Positions 53,419 to 61,745 of a stretch of DNA of 64,000 bases are shown in pieces. The DNA is from Prorocentrum cordatum (taxonomy: Eukaryota > Sar > Dinophyceae > Prorocentrales > Prorocentraceae), in the NCBI GenBank assembly GCA_963575745.1, contig CAUYUJ010015960.1, forward strand, positions 832,171 through 896,170, in the 5' to 3' direction. Numbering within the stretch: position 1 is the first letter of the stretch; each line of letters opens with the position of its first letter. The notes under the pieces are model-generated. The model made no database searches, had not been told where the DNA came from, and worked only from the letters and a program-made list of their open reading frames with translations. Made by a program: the position numbers and the translations under genes.

Positions 53419-53510
53419 ATCGATGCAAGTTCGTGATAATGAATTGTTGTGCAATCCCTCAGGCTTCGCCTGCGCCGCCATCTCTGGTCGTGCGTCTTGG
53501 GGCCTTGCAT
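53419..53510 (+). repeat. Split direct repeat B1
   Basis: 92 bp, beginning ATCGATGCAAGTTCGTGATA and ending GGGGCCTTGCAT. One difference from B2. Two bases (AA) separate it from A2. Confidence 0.9.
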
Positions 53511-53512
53511 AA

Positions 53513-53583
53513 TGTCGCTCTTTGAAGTTAATTGTGCTTCGCCTCTCTTTGAGCACGACCCTCTGTATACTTGTGCTCAAGTT
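53513..53583 (+). repeat. Split direct repeat A2
   Basis: 71 bp, TGTCGCTCTTTGAAGTTAAT to CTCAAGTT; 68 of 71 identical to A1. Confidence 0.9.
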
Positions 53584-53673
53584 ATCGATGCAAGTTCGTG
53601 ATAATGAATTGTTGTACAATCCCTCAGGCTTCGCCTGCGCCGCCATCTCTGGTCGTGCGTCTTGGGGCCTTGC

Positions 53674-53675
<2 letters not shown>
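53584..53675 (+). repeat. Split direct repeat B2
   Basis: 92 bp directly abutting A2. It ends GCAT and is followed by (TA)n. 91 of 92 identical to B1. Confidence 0.9.
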
Positions 53676-53730
<55 letters not shown>

Positions 53731-53765
53731 GGGGGCGAGGCCGGGGGCCCCGGGACAGGTGCCCC
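53676..53765. repeat. (TA)n and GC-rich block on the right of the retrotransposon
   Basis: About 50 bp of TA, then CCCTGGGGGCGAGGCCGGGG and GCCCCGGGACAGG. Together with H1 at 47125 this is the other half of a hairpin-(TA)n-GC module split by the retrotransposon. Confidence 0.8.
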
Positions 53766-55022
53766 CACCCCCCATGGCGGGACTGGGGCTCATTTTCCTT
53801 GTGTTTTTACATGGTTTCCGCGTCCTGGGCCTCGGAGGCCGCCGCCTCCGACCCCCCATGGTCCAGGAGGGCCTCCAGAGGCTCCCAAGACGGCCCAAGC
53901 GGGCCCCGAGTCGCCGAAAGACCGCTCCAGGACGCCCAAGATAGGCCCAAGACGGCCCGAGAGGCGCCCCAAGGCACTCCACGACGCTTCAAGACGCCTC
54001 TCCAGAGCGCTTCCAGAGGCCGAAATCGTCAAGTTTACGAAGGTTTTCGACGATTTTGGCCTTCCAGCCTTTTCGGCTGTCCGACGTTCCAAGATGGCTC
54101 AATAGGCCCCCAAGAGCGCCCCAAGACGGCCCAAGAGGGCCCCAAGACGGCCCCAGAGTCGCCCAAGACAGCCCAACAGAGCCCCAAGACGGCCCCAAGA
54201 TGCGCCCAAGAGGGGGACCACGACTCCAAAATTCGACCCTCCGGCTTGAAGAGTGCCCCAGGAGGCCCCAAGGAGCCCCCAAGAGGCCCCAGGAGGCCCC
54301 CAAGAGGCACCCAGGAGGCCCAAACGAGGCCTAAAGAGGCCACAAAACAGCCCCGAGGAGGCCCCACAACGGTCCCAAAACGGCTACCGAGAAGCTGCGA
54401 AACTGCCTTCACGACGTCCCCGACAGGCCAACCACGAGATCCAAAGCAACACCCATGAGGCCTCTGACACACCACCCAGGGCACGGTGGCGGCAGCAGTG
54501 ACAGCACTTGTGCACAGCATGTTCCGGCGGGAGCCTTCCGGAACACGCTGCAGGAGGAGGAGGAAGATCAGAGAGGAGAGAGAGAGCTGGAGTGGGAGGA
54601 GGAGGAGGGGGGACGAGGAGGAGGAAGAGGCCTCCCAGACAGCTCCAAGATAGCCGAAGAGGCTTCCAAGAGGGCCCTGGGCGGCCCACGAGGGCCCCAA
54701 GGCGGTGCCTGAGGCGCCCAAGACGGCCCGAGAGGGCCCCAAGACGGCCCCAAGAGAGGCCCAAGAAGGGAAACACGAACCGAGAATCCGAGCTTTCTAC
54801 CCCGAGAGGGCCTCGGGAAGTCCCAAGAGGCCCCCAATCGGATCCAAGAGGGAATCCAAGAGGCCCCCAAGAAGCTCCCGAGAGGGCCGACGAGGTTCCA
54901 AGAGATCTCCCAAGGTGGCCCCAAGAGGCACAACACATTGTTTTACGATTGGGCTTTGACGTTTTTGTTCTGCCTTTTGGCATCCCGATGCTCCAAGACG
55001 GCCCAAGAGGCTTCCAATATAT
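53727..55022 (+). repeat. Segmental tandem repeat, copy 1 (1,296 bp)
   Basis: Contains, in order, a GC-rich block, GGGGCTCATTTTCCTTGTG, CCAAGA-phased DNA, a T-rich box with CGGCTGTCCGACGTTCCAAG, the landmark ATTCGACCCTCCGGCTTGAA, CAGCATGTTCCGGCGGGAGC, a short GGA tract (54550-54635) and a second T-rich box near 54930-54990. CCCTG(G/A)GGGCGAGGCCGGGG marks the start here and at 55023. Confidence 0.9.
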
Positions 55023-56250
55023 CCCTGAGGGCGAGGCCGGGGGCCCCGGGACAGGTGCCCCCACCCCCCATGGCGGGACCGGGGCTCATTTTCCTTGTGT
55101 TTTTACATGGTTTCCGCGTCCTGGGCCTCGGAGGCCGCCGCCTCCGACCCCCCATGGGCCAGGAGGGCCTCCAGAGGCCCCCAAGACGGCCCAAGCGGGC
55201 CCCGAGTCGCCGAAAGACCGCTCCAGGACGCCCAAGATAGGCCAAGACGGCCCGTGAGGCGCCCCAAGGCACTCCACGACGCTTCAAGACGCCTCTCCAG
55301 AGCGCTTCCAGAGCCGAAATGGTCAAATTTTACGAAGGTTTTCGACCCCGAGGCCCCCAAAGGCGCCCCAAGACGGCCCAAGAGGGCCCCAAGCGGCCCC
55401 AGAGTCGCCCAAAACAGCCAACAGAGCCCCAAGACGGCCCAAGATGCGCCAAGAGGGAAACCACGACTTCAAAATTCGACCCTTCCGGCTTGAAGAGTGC
55501 CCCAGGAGGCCCCAAGGAGCCCCCAAGAGGCCCCAGGATGCCCCCAACAGGCACCCAGGAGGCCCAAACGAGGCCTACAGAGGCCACAAAACAGCCCCGA
55601 GGAGGCCCCACAACGGTCCCAAAACGGCTACCGAGAAGCTGCGAAACTGCCTTCACGACGTCCCCGACAGGCCAACCACGAGATCCAAAGCAACACCCAT
55701 GAGGCCTCTGACCCACCACCCAGGGCACGGTGGCGGCAGCAGTGACAGCACTTGTGCACAGCATGTTCCGGCGGGAGCCTTCCGGAACACGCTGCAGGAG
55801 GAGGAGGAAAATCAGGAGGAGAGAGAGCTGGAGTGGGAGGAGGAGGAGGGGGACGAGGAGGAGGAAGAGGCCTCCCAGACAGCTCCAAGATAGCCGAAGA
55901 GGCTTCCAAGAGGGCCCTGGGCGGCCCACGAGGGCCCCAAGGCGGTGCCTGAGGCGCCCAAGACGGCCCGAGAGGGCCCCAAGACGGCCCCAAGAGAGGC
56001 CCAAGAAGGGAAACACGAACCGAGAATCCGAGCTTTCTACCCCGAGAGGGCCTCGGGAAGTCCCAAGAGGCCCCCAATCGGATCCAAGAGGCCCCCAAGA
56101 AGCTCCCGAGAGGGCCGACGAGGTTCCAAGAGATCTCCCAAGGTGGCCCCAAGAGGCACAACTCATTGTTTTACGATTGGGCTTTGACGGGTTTTGTTTT
56201 TTCGGCCTTTTGGCATCCCGATGCTCCAAGACGGCCCAAGAGGCTTCCAA
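55023..56250 (+). repeat. Segmental tandem repeat, copy 2
   Basis: Homologous to copy 1 throughout, offset 1,296 bp, with small deletions (for example, the T-rich box near 55320 is shortened). The (TA)n tract of copy 1 is only ATATAT here. Confidence 0.9.
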
Positions 56251-56828
56251 TACCGCTCCCATATAGAGGAAGAGGCCTCCAAGAGGGCCCCAAGACGGCC
56301 CGCGAGGGCCCCAAGACGGTGCTTGAGGCGCCCAAGACGGCCCGAGAGGGCCCCAAGAGCCCCAAGAGAGGCCCAAGAAGGGGAACGCGACCCAACAGCA
56401 GAGCGGTCCCCCCACAAGGCCCACAGGAGGCCGCAAGAGGCCCCCAAGTGGTCCGACGAGGACCCGAAAAGCTTCCCCGAGGGCCTAAAAGGCCACCAGG
56501 AGACGTCCAAGAGGCTTTCAAATAGCCCAAGAGTACCCTCGATGCGTCAAAACTGCTTCCAGGAGGCCCTGGGAGGCTTCCGGATTGCCTCAATCTGGCC
56601 GCAGGTGGCCTCAAGTCGGGCCTCCACGCAGCCAAGACGGCCAATGACGGCTTCAGATTGCAGAACCGATGCCCCCAAGGGACCCTCAGACGCCCCCCCA
56701 AGAAGCACCCAAGAGGTGCCTCCAACAGCCAGTTGACGAAGCATGCGGAACACCCCAGAAGATCCTCAGATGCCGTCGCGCGCCTGTGCTTGATAGCGTT
56801 GTCCAAGATCGTCCAGCGCCCCCCCGGC
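56251..56828 (+). repeat. CCAAGA-phased segment paralogous to 60928-61504
   Basis: TACCGCTCCCATATAGAGGA begins the shared segment. It includes ACGCGACCCAACAGCAGAGC (61048-61080 in the other copy) and ends at GCCCCCCCGGCCTGGGCTAG, just before hairpin H2. Confidence 0.85.
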
Positions 56829-56880
56829 CTGGGCTAGAACCTGAGCGCGCGCGAAGCGCGCGCGATGGTTCTAACCCAGG
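56829..56880. repeat. CGCG-stem hairpin H2 without (TA)n expansion
   Basis: CCTGGGCTAGAACC and GGTTCTAACCCAGG (one mismatch) flank a GCGCGCGCG - AA - GCGCGCGCG core: a 52-bp palindromic structure. In the other copies (TA)n lies exactly where this copy reads GGTTCTA-ACCCAGG. Confidence 0.85.
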
Positions 56881-57699
56881 GGCCCGAAAACAGCTGCCCG
56901 ACCCTCCATGCGAGTACCGGGGCTCATTTTCGCTGTGTTTTCACGGGGTTTCGGCGTCCCGGGCCTCGGAGGCCGCCGCGATGGTCCCGGACATTTTCCA
57001 GATCCTCGGCGCGGGCTCCAAGACCATTCCGCAGAGGGCTCCAACAGGCTCCAGGGCAGCCCAAGAGGGCTCCAAGACGGCTCCAGGAACGACTGCAGGG
57101 TCTAATTTTTCTATTGTTTTCTGCAAGACGGCTCCAGGAAGATTGCATGTCTTCTGAGGATGGCTTCCGCCTCTTGCCCCGAGCATCCCAAACTGCCTGA
57201 ACGGCTCCCACTCGCCTTCCTCAAACCCAGCGCTTGCCCAAGCGCGTTCCGGACGGTCTTCGCCGGAAAGCGCTGGAATGATCACGCGCTGCGGTTTCCC
57301 ATGCCAACGTCCTCGGACGTGGGCGCCCTGCAACGAGCGCGTTCCGGTAAGATGCTCCTGGAACGCGCTGAAAAGATATGGCCACATCTCGGGGACGCTC
57401 CCGGCACTGCTGCCCCAGCCTTTCTGGGCAGCCTCCACAGCGCTCCAGGAGGGCCCAAGACGCCCCCTAGGAGCCCCCAGAATGCGAAAGGATGGCCCAA
57501 GACGCTCCCGAGCAGCCCAAGTCAGCCTTCCGACGGCTCTCGAGGCTCCCAGGTGGCCTCCAAGAGACCCCAAGAAGTCTGATAGGTATCGCGGTACGGC
57601 CCGGAGAGGCCAAAGTCGTATATGTTCAATGTTCTTTTCAATGTTTTTGGCTTCTCGCGTTTTCGAGCTCCCATCGGTCCAAGAGCGCCGAAAAGCCTC
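56881..57699 (+). other. Degenerate segmental-repeat sequence, no gene
   Basis: A diverged GGGGCTCATTTTCGCTGTG block at 56918, phased AAGA/CCAAG motifs at 57020-57090 and 57440-57570, and unassigned sequence at 57140-57400. A T-rich box with TTCAATGTTTTTGGCTTCTC lies at 57636. Confidence 0.5.
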
Positions 57700-58102
57700 C
57701 ATGGGGGTACTGGGGCTCATTTTCCCTGTGTTTTTAAAAGGGTTTCCGCGTCCTGGGCCTCGGAGGGCGCCGCCTCCGACCCCCCATGGGAGGAGGGGCG
57801 GCCGGGGAGGTCCAAAATAGTCCAGGAGGGCCTCCAGAGGCTCCCAAGACGGCCCAAGCGGGCCCCGAGTCGCCGAAAGACCGCTCCAGGACGCCCAAGA
57901 TAGGCCCAAGACGGCCCGAGAGGCCCCCCAAGGCACTCCACGACGCTTCAAGACGCCTCTCCAGAGCGCTTCCAGAGGCCGAAATCGTCAAGTTTACAAA
58001 GATTTTCGAACGATTTTGGCCTTCCAGCCTTTTCGGCTGTCCGACGTTCCAAGACGGCTCAATAGGCCCCCAAGAGCGCCCCAAGACGGCCCAAGAGGGC
58101 CC
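57700..58102 (+). repeat. Segmental repeat, copy 3, left part
   Basis: Homologous to 53770-54144 (GGGGCTCATTTTCCCTGTG; AAATCGTCAAGTTTACAAAG). It stops after CCCAAGAGGGCCC, where a 1.8-kb insert begins, and resumes at 59911. Confidence 0.9.
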
Positions 58103-58130
58103 TCCGTAGAAATTTTGGCTCAAGCTCAAG
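58103..58130 (+). other. Spliced-leader relic
   Basis: 58103-58124 begins TCCGTAGAA and ends GGCTCAAG: the 22-nt DinoSL with AA in place of CC at positions 8-9. The terminal hexamer CTCAAG is then repeated once (58125-58130). Relics of this kind arise when a trans-spliced mRNA is reverse-transcribed and re-inserted. Confidence 0.85.
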
Positions 58131-58183
58131 CAATTTATGCTCATTGCTCACGATTTCTGCTTGCTTGCGGGATTCGTTCCGAC

Positions 58184-59086
58184 ATGCAGCGGCCGCAAAC
58201 ATGGGGACGTTGGTGCGCCTTTCTCTATATAATGATTGTCTCACATGGAATGGGTGCAACGAAAAGCGGGGCAGATGAAATGGGCGCAAGAATTGTGATT
58301 CACATTGGCCCCCAAAAGACCGGTACGAAATCCCTTCAAGCGAGTTTGCAACAAAAGCGGTTGTTGCTCGAGAGTGACGGATGGACAATGCCAAGCCCTT
58401 CATTATTCCATGGAAGTTGGGATATATCAAAGCTCTACGATGGGAAGGCGAAGCCCGACAGGACAGTGAGGAAGGTGTGGGCGGATCTCATTGCGCACGT
58501 CAGGAACGCTACAACAAGAGCTTTGTTGTCATGTGAACATTTCTCAACCCTCAAAGACGAGGGGATAGCACAACTAGCTTCTGACTTAAATCACATCCCT
58601 ACTCGCATCGTGATTGTTTATCGCCCCTTTTACGATTGGATCGCAAGCGTTTACAGACAGCTGAAAAATGGAGCGAGGAAAAAACACCCATTTACGCCCA
58701 CGTTCGCAGATTGGTTATTCGAACCGAGGTTTGGCAACGTCACAGAATTGGAGTCCCGGATACGTGGATTCACGACGTCTGTCTACAGTCGATGGCTTCC
58801 CCATTTTCCTGACGTAAAGGTTCACGAACTTGGTCCCGATCTCATGACCAATGTAGCATGCGATGACCTAAATGCTACAAGGACTTGCGCTGCTTTCTAT
58901 CAAGCACAGATGGTAGAAGCACACGTCAGCCACAGAGAACCTACTTCCGGCGAGTGCCTCAGTCCTTTACAGCTGCGTCAATTGGAAAACATTTCCATGT
59001 CTTTACACCAGGAGATGTTCGGCTTGTTTTCCAGTTTTCCGACATCGGATTTCAATGCCATGTCGTTGGATTGTTTCGGTAATTGA
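58184..59086 (+). CDS. Sulfotransferase-family protein (retrocopy, intact frame)
   Basis: 300 residues, intronless. Sulfotransferases transfer sulfate from PAPS to hydroxyl or amino groups. The PAPS 5'-phosphosulfate loop is IGPQKTGTKSL (residues 41-51) after a beta strand RIVIH. The 3'-phosphate motif is RPFYDWIASVYRQL (147-160), with Arg147 and Ser155 in the expected places. Residues 11-22 (CAFLYIMIVSHG) form a hydrophobic segment behind Arg9, suggesting a signal anchor and a Golgi-type location. Cys residues at 226, 235, 258 and 297 could form luminal disulfides. The start is the first ATG after the spliced-leader relic (5' UTR ~53 nt); the frame is open further upstream only through flanking repeat and relic. 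The family is well supported; the acceptor, whether carbohydrate or other, is unknown. Codon use is less GC-rich than the surroundings, fitting an insertion. Whether it is expressed is unknown. Confidence 0.8.
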   Translation: MQRPQTWGRWCAFLYIMIVSHGMGATKSGADEMGARIVIHIGPQKTGTKSLQASLQQKRLLLESDGWTMPSPSLFHGSWDISKLYDGKAKPDRTVRKVWADLIAHVRNATTRALLSCEHFSTLKDEGIAQLASDLNHIPTRIVIVYRPFYDWIASVYRQLKNGARKKHPFTPTFADWLFEPRFGNVTELESRIRGFTTSVYSRWLPHFPDVKVHELGPDLMTNVACDDLNATRTCAAFYQAQMVEAHVSHREPTSGECLSPLQLRQLENISMSLHQEMFGLFSSFPTSDFNAMSLDCFGN

Positions 59087-59091
59087 TGTGT

Positions 59092-59104
59092 AACAACCCT
59101 TACC
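59092..59104 (+). repeat. Target-site duplication, left copy
   Basis: AACAACCCTTACC, identical to 59835-59847; flanks the LINE fragment. Confidence 0.85.
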
Positions 59105-59834
59105 ACACACACACGAAGCCGCACCTAGACGGCGCATTGGCACGGAAATACTGCGAACTCGCACATGCAGGAACAAATATCAAAAATGAATACGCCATGC
59201 AGGGGGACAGGTGTGTAATCACCAGCAGTCGTTGTACTTGGTGATCCGCTGTTCGGGAACCTGCAAGCGAAGGGCGCCATAGAGGAAGGGGGGGAGGGGG
59301 GAGGGGAGGTAGGGGGAAGAGGGAGAATAGGGGCACAAGCAATCAGCTAGAGGGCGCAGCGCCGCCTGACTGCCGTGTACCAGTCTAAAGGATTATGTAG
59401 CAGAGCTTGTAACGTGCCAGGGTCGTTGCCCGCCACTGCCAGGGCCCCAGCGTGTAGGTACGTCGTCCATTGTATCCGGGGGCGTCCTCTCGATCTCCGG
59501 GACTTCCAATCTCGAGGTAGACAAGAATGTGTGTGACCAGCTTCGAACACCATTTGTCTCGGTAGACTGCTGGCGCTGTCCCGGGCCAGTTTGCCATATA
59601 GTTTTGAATTGTCTTTCCAACAGAATCGATGTCAAAAGCGGGACGTCCGCACGCTCACGTACCTCAGCGTTGCTCACGTGAGAACCAAGCGGGAAGAATT
59701 TTCAAAATTCGTCGTAGACGTCTAGCTTGGAAAGCATCTATCCGATCTCTGTCTGATTTGAGGAGCACGACTCGCGCCCATATAACAACTTGGAGAAGAC
59801 ACGCGATTCCAATATCAGTGTTTTCCGCTTTTGG
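59105..59834 (-). mobile_element. 5'-truncated LINE (non-LTR retrotransposon) insertion
   Basis: 730 bp bounded by a perfect 13-bp direct repeat. On the minus strand it starts inside the reverse-transcriptase C-terminal region and ends in a short (TG)n tail next to the duplication. Truncation at the 5' end plus a simple-repeat 3' tail plus a 13-bp target duplication are the signature of target-primed reverse transcription. It sits antisense in the 3' UTR of the sulfotransferase retrocopy. A C/T-rich stretch (59281-59335) lies in its 3' UTR. Confidence 0.8.
59347..59825 (-). pseudogene. LINE reverse-transcriptase C-terminal fragment, frameshifted
   Basis: Read on the minus strand in pieces: KLLYG (about 59795-59810), DRIDAFQARRLRRIL (about 59705-59755), VSNAEVRERADVPLLTSILL (about 59620-59680), LYGKLARDSASSLPRQMVFE (about 59540-59600), then SRGRPRIQWTTYLHA and a stop at 59347. 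The order DxFxxRxLRRI, SNxxVxxR, LxERQxKLYGxLAR and RGRPRxxW is what I know from the region after the RT domain in LINE proteins. At least three frame changes separate the pieces, so it is dead. Confidence 0.7.
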
Positions 59835-59847
59835 AACAACCCTTACC
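59835..59847 (+). repeat. Target-site duplication, right copy
   Basis: AACAACCCTTACC, exact copy of 59092-59104. Confidence 0.85.
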
Positions 59848-59910
59848 CTTGGCGGGTAAATGTTTCACTCTGTGCGCGTTAATCCGCGCCCAAATGTGCA
59901 CTTCTTGACG
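59848..59910 (+). other. Remaining 3' end of the retrocopy insert
   Basis: 63 bp beginning CTTGGCGGGTAAATG and ending CACTTCTTGACG, between the LINE duplication and the resumed segmental repeat. No poly(A). Confidence 0.55.
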
Positions 59911-61510
59911 AGAGTCGCCCAAGACAGCCCAACAGAGCCCCAAGACGGCCCCAAGATGCGCCCAAGAGGGGGACCACGACTCCAAAATTCGACCCTCCCG
60001 CTTGAAGAGTGCCCCAAGGAGCCCCCAAGAGGCCCCAGGAGGCCCCCAAGAGGCACCCAGGAGGCCCAAACGAGGCCTAAAGAGGCCACAAAGCAGCCCG
60101 AGGAGGCCCCACAACGGTCCCAAAACGGCTACCGAGAAGCTGCGAAACTGCCTTCACGACGTCCCCGACAGGCCAACCACGAGATCCAAACCAACACCCA
60201 TGAGGCCTCTGACCCACCACCCAGGGCACGGTGGCGGGAGCAGTGACAGCACTTGTGCACAGCATGTTCCGGCGGGAGCCTTCCGGAACACGCTGCAGGA
60301 GGAGGAAGATCAGGAGGAGAGAGAGAGACTGGAGTGGGAGGAGGAGGAGGGGGACGAGGAGGAGGAAGAGGCCTCCCAGACAGCTCCAAGATAGCCGAAG
60401 AGGCTTCCAAGAGGGCCCTGGGGCCCACGGCCCCAAGGCGGTGCCTGAGGCGCCCAAGACGGCCCGAGAGGGCCCCAAGAGAGGCCCAAGAAGGGAAACA
60501 TGAAACGACACATAAAAAATACCCCAAAAAATACCCAACAAATAGCATGAAAAATATCCAACAAGAAAACAAAAAACAAAAACAAACGAAACATCGTCCC
60601 CTGACTAGTTTCTTACTGTTCTTGAATACTCCTCCTGCAGAGGGACAGGCCCGACTTGGAAGGGCAGGCCAGGAGGGCTTCTAGGAAGCCGCCCGCCTTC
60701 TTGGCTCCGAGCTTTCTACCCCGAGAGGTTCTCGGGAAGTCCCAGGAGGCCCCCAATCGGATCCAAGAGGCCCCCAAGAAGCTCCCAAGAGGGCCGACGA
60801 GGCTCCAAGAGATCTCCCAAGGTGGCCCCAAGAGGCACAACTCATTGTTTTACGATTGGGCTTTGACGGTTTTTTTTTCGGCCTTTTGGCATCTCGATGC
60901 TCCAAGACGGCCCCAAAGGCTTCCAATACCGCTCCCACATAGAGGAAGAGGCCTCCAAGAGGGCCCCAAGACGGCCCGCGAGGGCCCCAAGACGGTGCTT
61001 GAGGCGCCCAAGACGGCCCGAGAGGGCCCCAAGAGCCCCAAGAGAGGCCCGAGAAGGGGAACGCGACCCAACAGCAGAGCGGTCCCCCCACAAGGCCCAC
61101 AGGAGGCTGCAAGAGGCCCCAAAGTGGTCCGACGAGGACCCCAAAAGCTCCCCGAGGGCCCAAAAGGCCCCTGGGAGACGTCCAAGAGGTTTTAAAATAG
61201 CCCAAGAGTGCCCCAAATGCATCAAAACTGCTTCCAGGAGGCCCCCGGGAGGCTTCCGGATTGCCTCAATCTGGCCGCAGGTGGCCTCAAGTCGGGCCTC
61301 CACGCAGCCAAGACGGCCAATGACGGCTTCAGATTGCAGAACCGATGCCCCCAAGGGACCCTCAGACGCCCCCCCAAGAGGCACCCAAGAGGTGCCTCCA
61401 ACAGCCAGTTGACGAAGCATGTGGTACACCTCAGAAGCTCCTCAGATGCCGTCGCGCGCCTGTGCTTGATAGCGTTGTCCAAGATCGTCCAGCGCCCCCC
61501 CGGCCTGGGC
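59911..61510 (+). repeat. Segmental repeat, copy 3, right part
   Basis: Homologous to 54157-54770, then (after the insertion at 60507-60703) to 54795-54990 / 56050-56240 and to 56251-56834. Landmarks: GACCCTCCCGCTTGAAGAG at 59990, CAGCATGTTCCGGCGGGAGC at 60261, ATTGTTTTACGATTGGGCTT at 60844. Confidence 0.9.
60507..60703. mobile_element. TIR element, family A, copy 7 (left end lost) inserted in the segmental repeat
   Basis: Copies 1 and 2 of the host repeat read GGGAAACACGAACCGAGAAT-CCGAGCTTTCTACC here; this copy has ~197 extra bp. They include AAAAAATACCCCAAAAAAT, like the interior of family-A copy 4, and a right end GCAGAGGGACAGGCCCGACTTGG. About 44 bp of unassigned sequence follow before the repeat resumes. 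No clear left TIR. Confidence 0.65.
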
Positions 61511-61597
61511 TAGAACCTGAGCGCGCGCGCAGCGCGCGCGATGGTTCTATATATATATATGACACAAATATACATATATGTCCATGTATACATACAC

Positions 61598-61630
<33 letters not shown>

Positions 61631-61745
61631 TGTATGTATGTATGTATGTATGTATGTATGTATGTGTGTGTATGTATGTCTGTATGTATGTATGTATGTA
61701 TGTATGTATGTATGTATGTATATATATATATATATACATATATGG
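61511..61745. repeat. CGCG-stem hairpin H3 with TA / TGTA microsatellite
   Basis: TAGAACC - GCGCGCGCGC - AGCGCGCGCG - GGTTCTA (61511-61549) runs straight into (TA)n, then (TGTA)n to 61719, then (TA)n again. GGGAGATCCCGGGC and GGGCCCCGGGCC follow at 61745. Confidence 0.9.

Larger units (their letters stand above)
47181..53675 (+). mobile_element. Tyrosine-recombinase retrotransposon (DIRS order, PAT/Ngaro-type ends) with methyltransferase domain
   Basis: A 6,495-bp element. The left end A1 (47181-47251) recurs as A2 (53513-53583) inside the right end, flanked by B1 (53419-53510) and B2 (53584-53675). The order A1...B1-A2-B2 is the split-direct-repeat arrangement of PAT/Ngaro-type elements; there are no LTRs. 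Internal frames: a small Cys-rich protein, a Gag-like protein, then RT, RNase H, a C5-methyltransferase-like domain and a tyrosine recombinase. A1/A2 match at 68 of 71 and B1/B2 at 91 of 92 positions, so insertion was fairly recent. At least five frameshifts and loss of the recombinase tyrosine show this copy cannot move by itself. No target duplication is seen or expected; both flanks are (TA)n. Confidence 0.9.
58103..59910 (+). mobile_element. Spliced-leader-tagged retrocopy insert
   Basis: The interrupted repeat reads AAGAGGGCCC at 58102 and resumes with GAGTCGCCCAAGAC at about 59911. The uninterrupted copy (54121-54160) has only CAAGACGGCCCCA between these points. The insert starts exactly with a spliced-leader relic and contains an intronless sulfotransferase gene plus a later LINE insertion (59105-59834). 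Without the LINE and one duplicated target the insert is about 1,065 bp, the size of an mRNA with an ~80-nt 5' UTR, a 300-codon frame and a short 3' UTR. No poly(A) tail and no target duplication were found; about 13 bp of target are missing. Confidence 0.8.

Noticed and set aside
47181-53675. LTR retrotransposon
   Set aside because: There are no long terminal direct repeats at both ends, no aspartic protease or DDE integrase; the termini are split direct repeats and the integration enzyme is a tyrosine recombinase.
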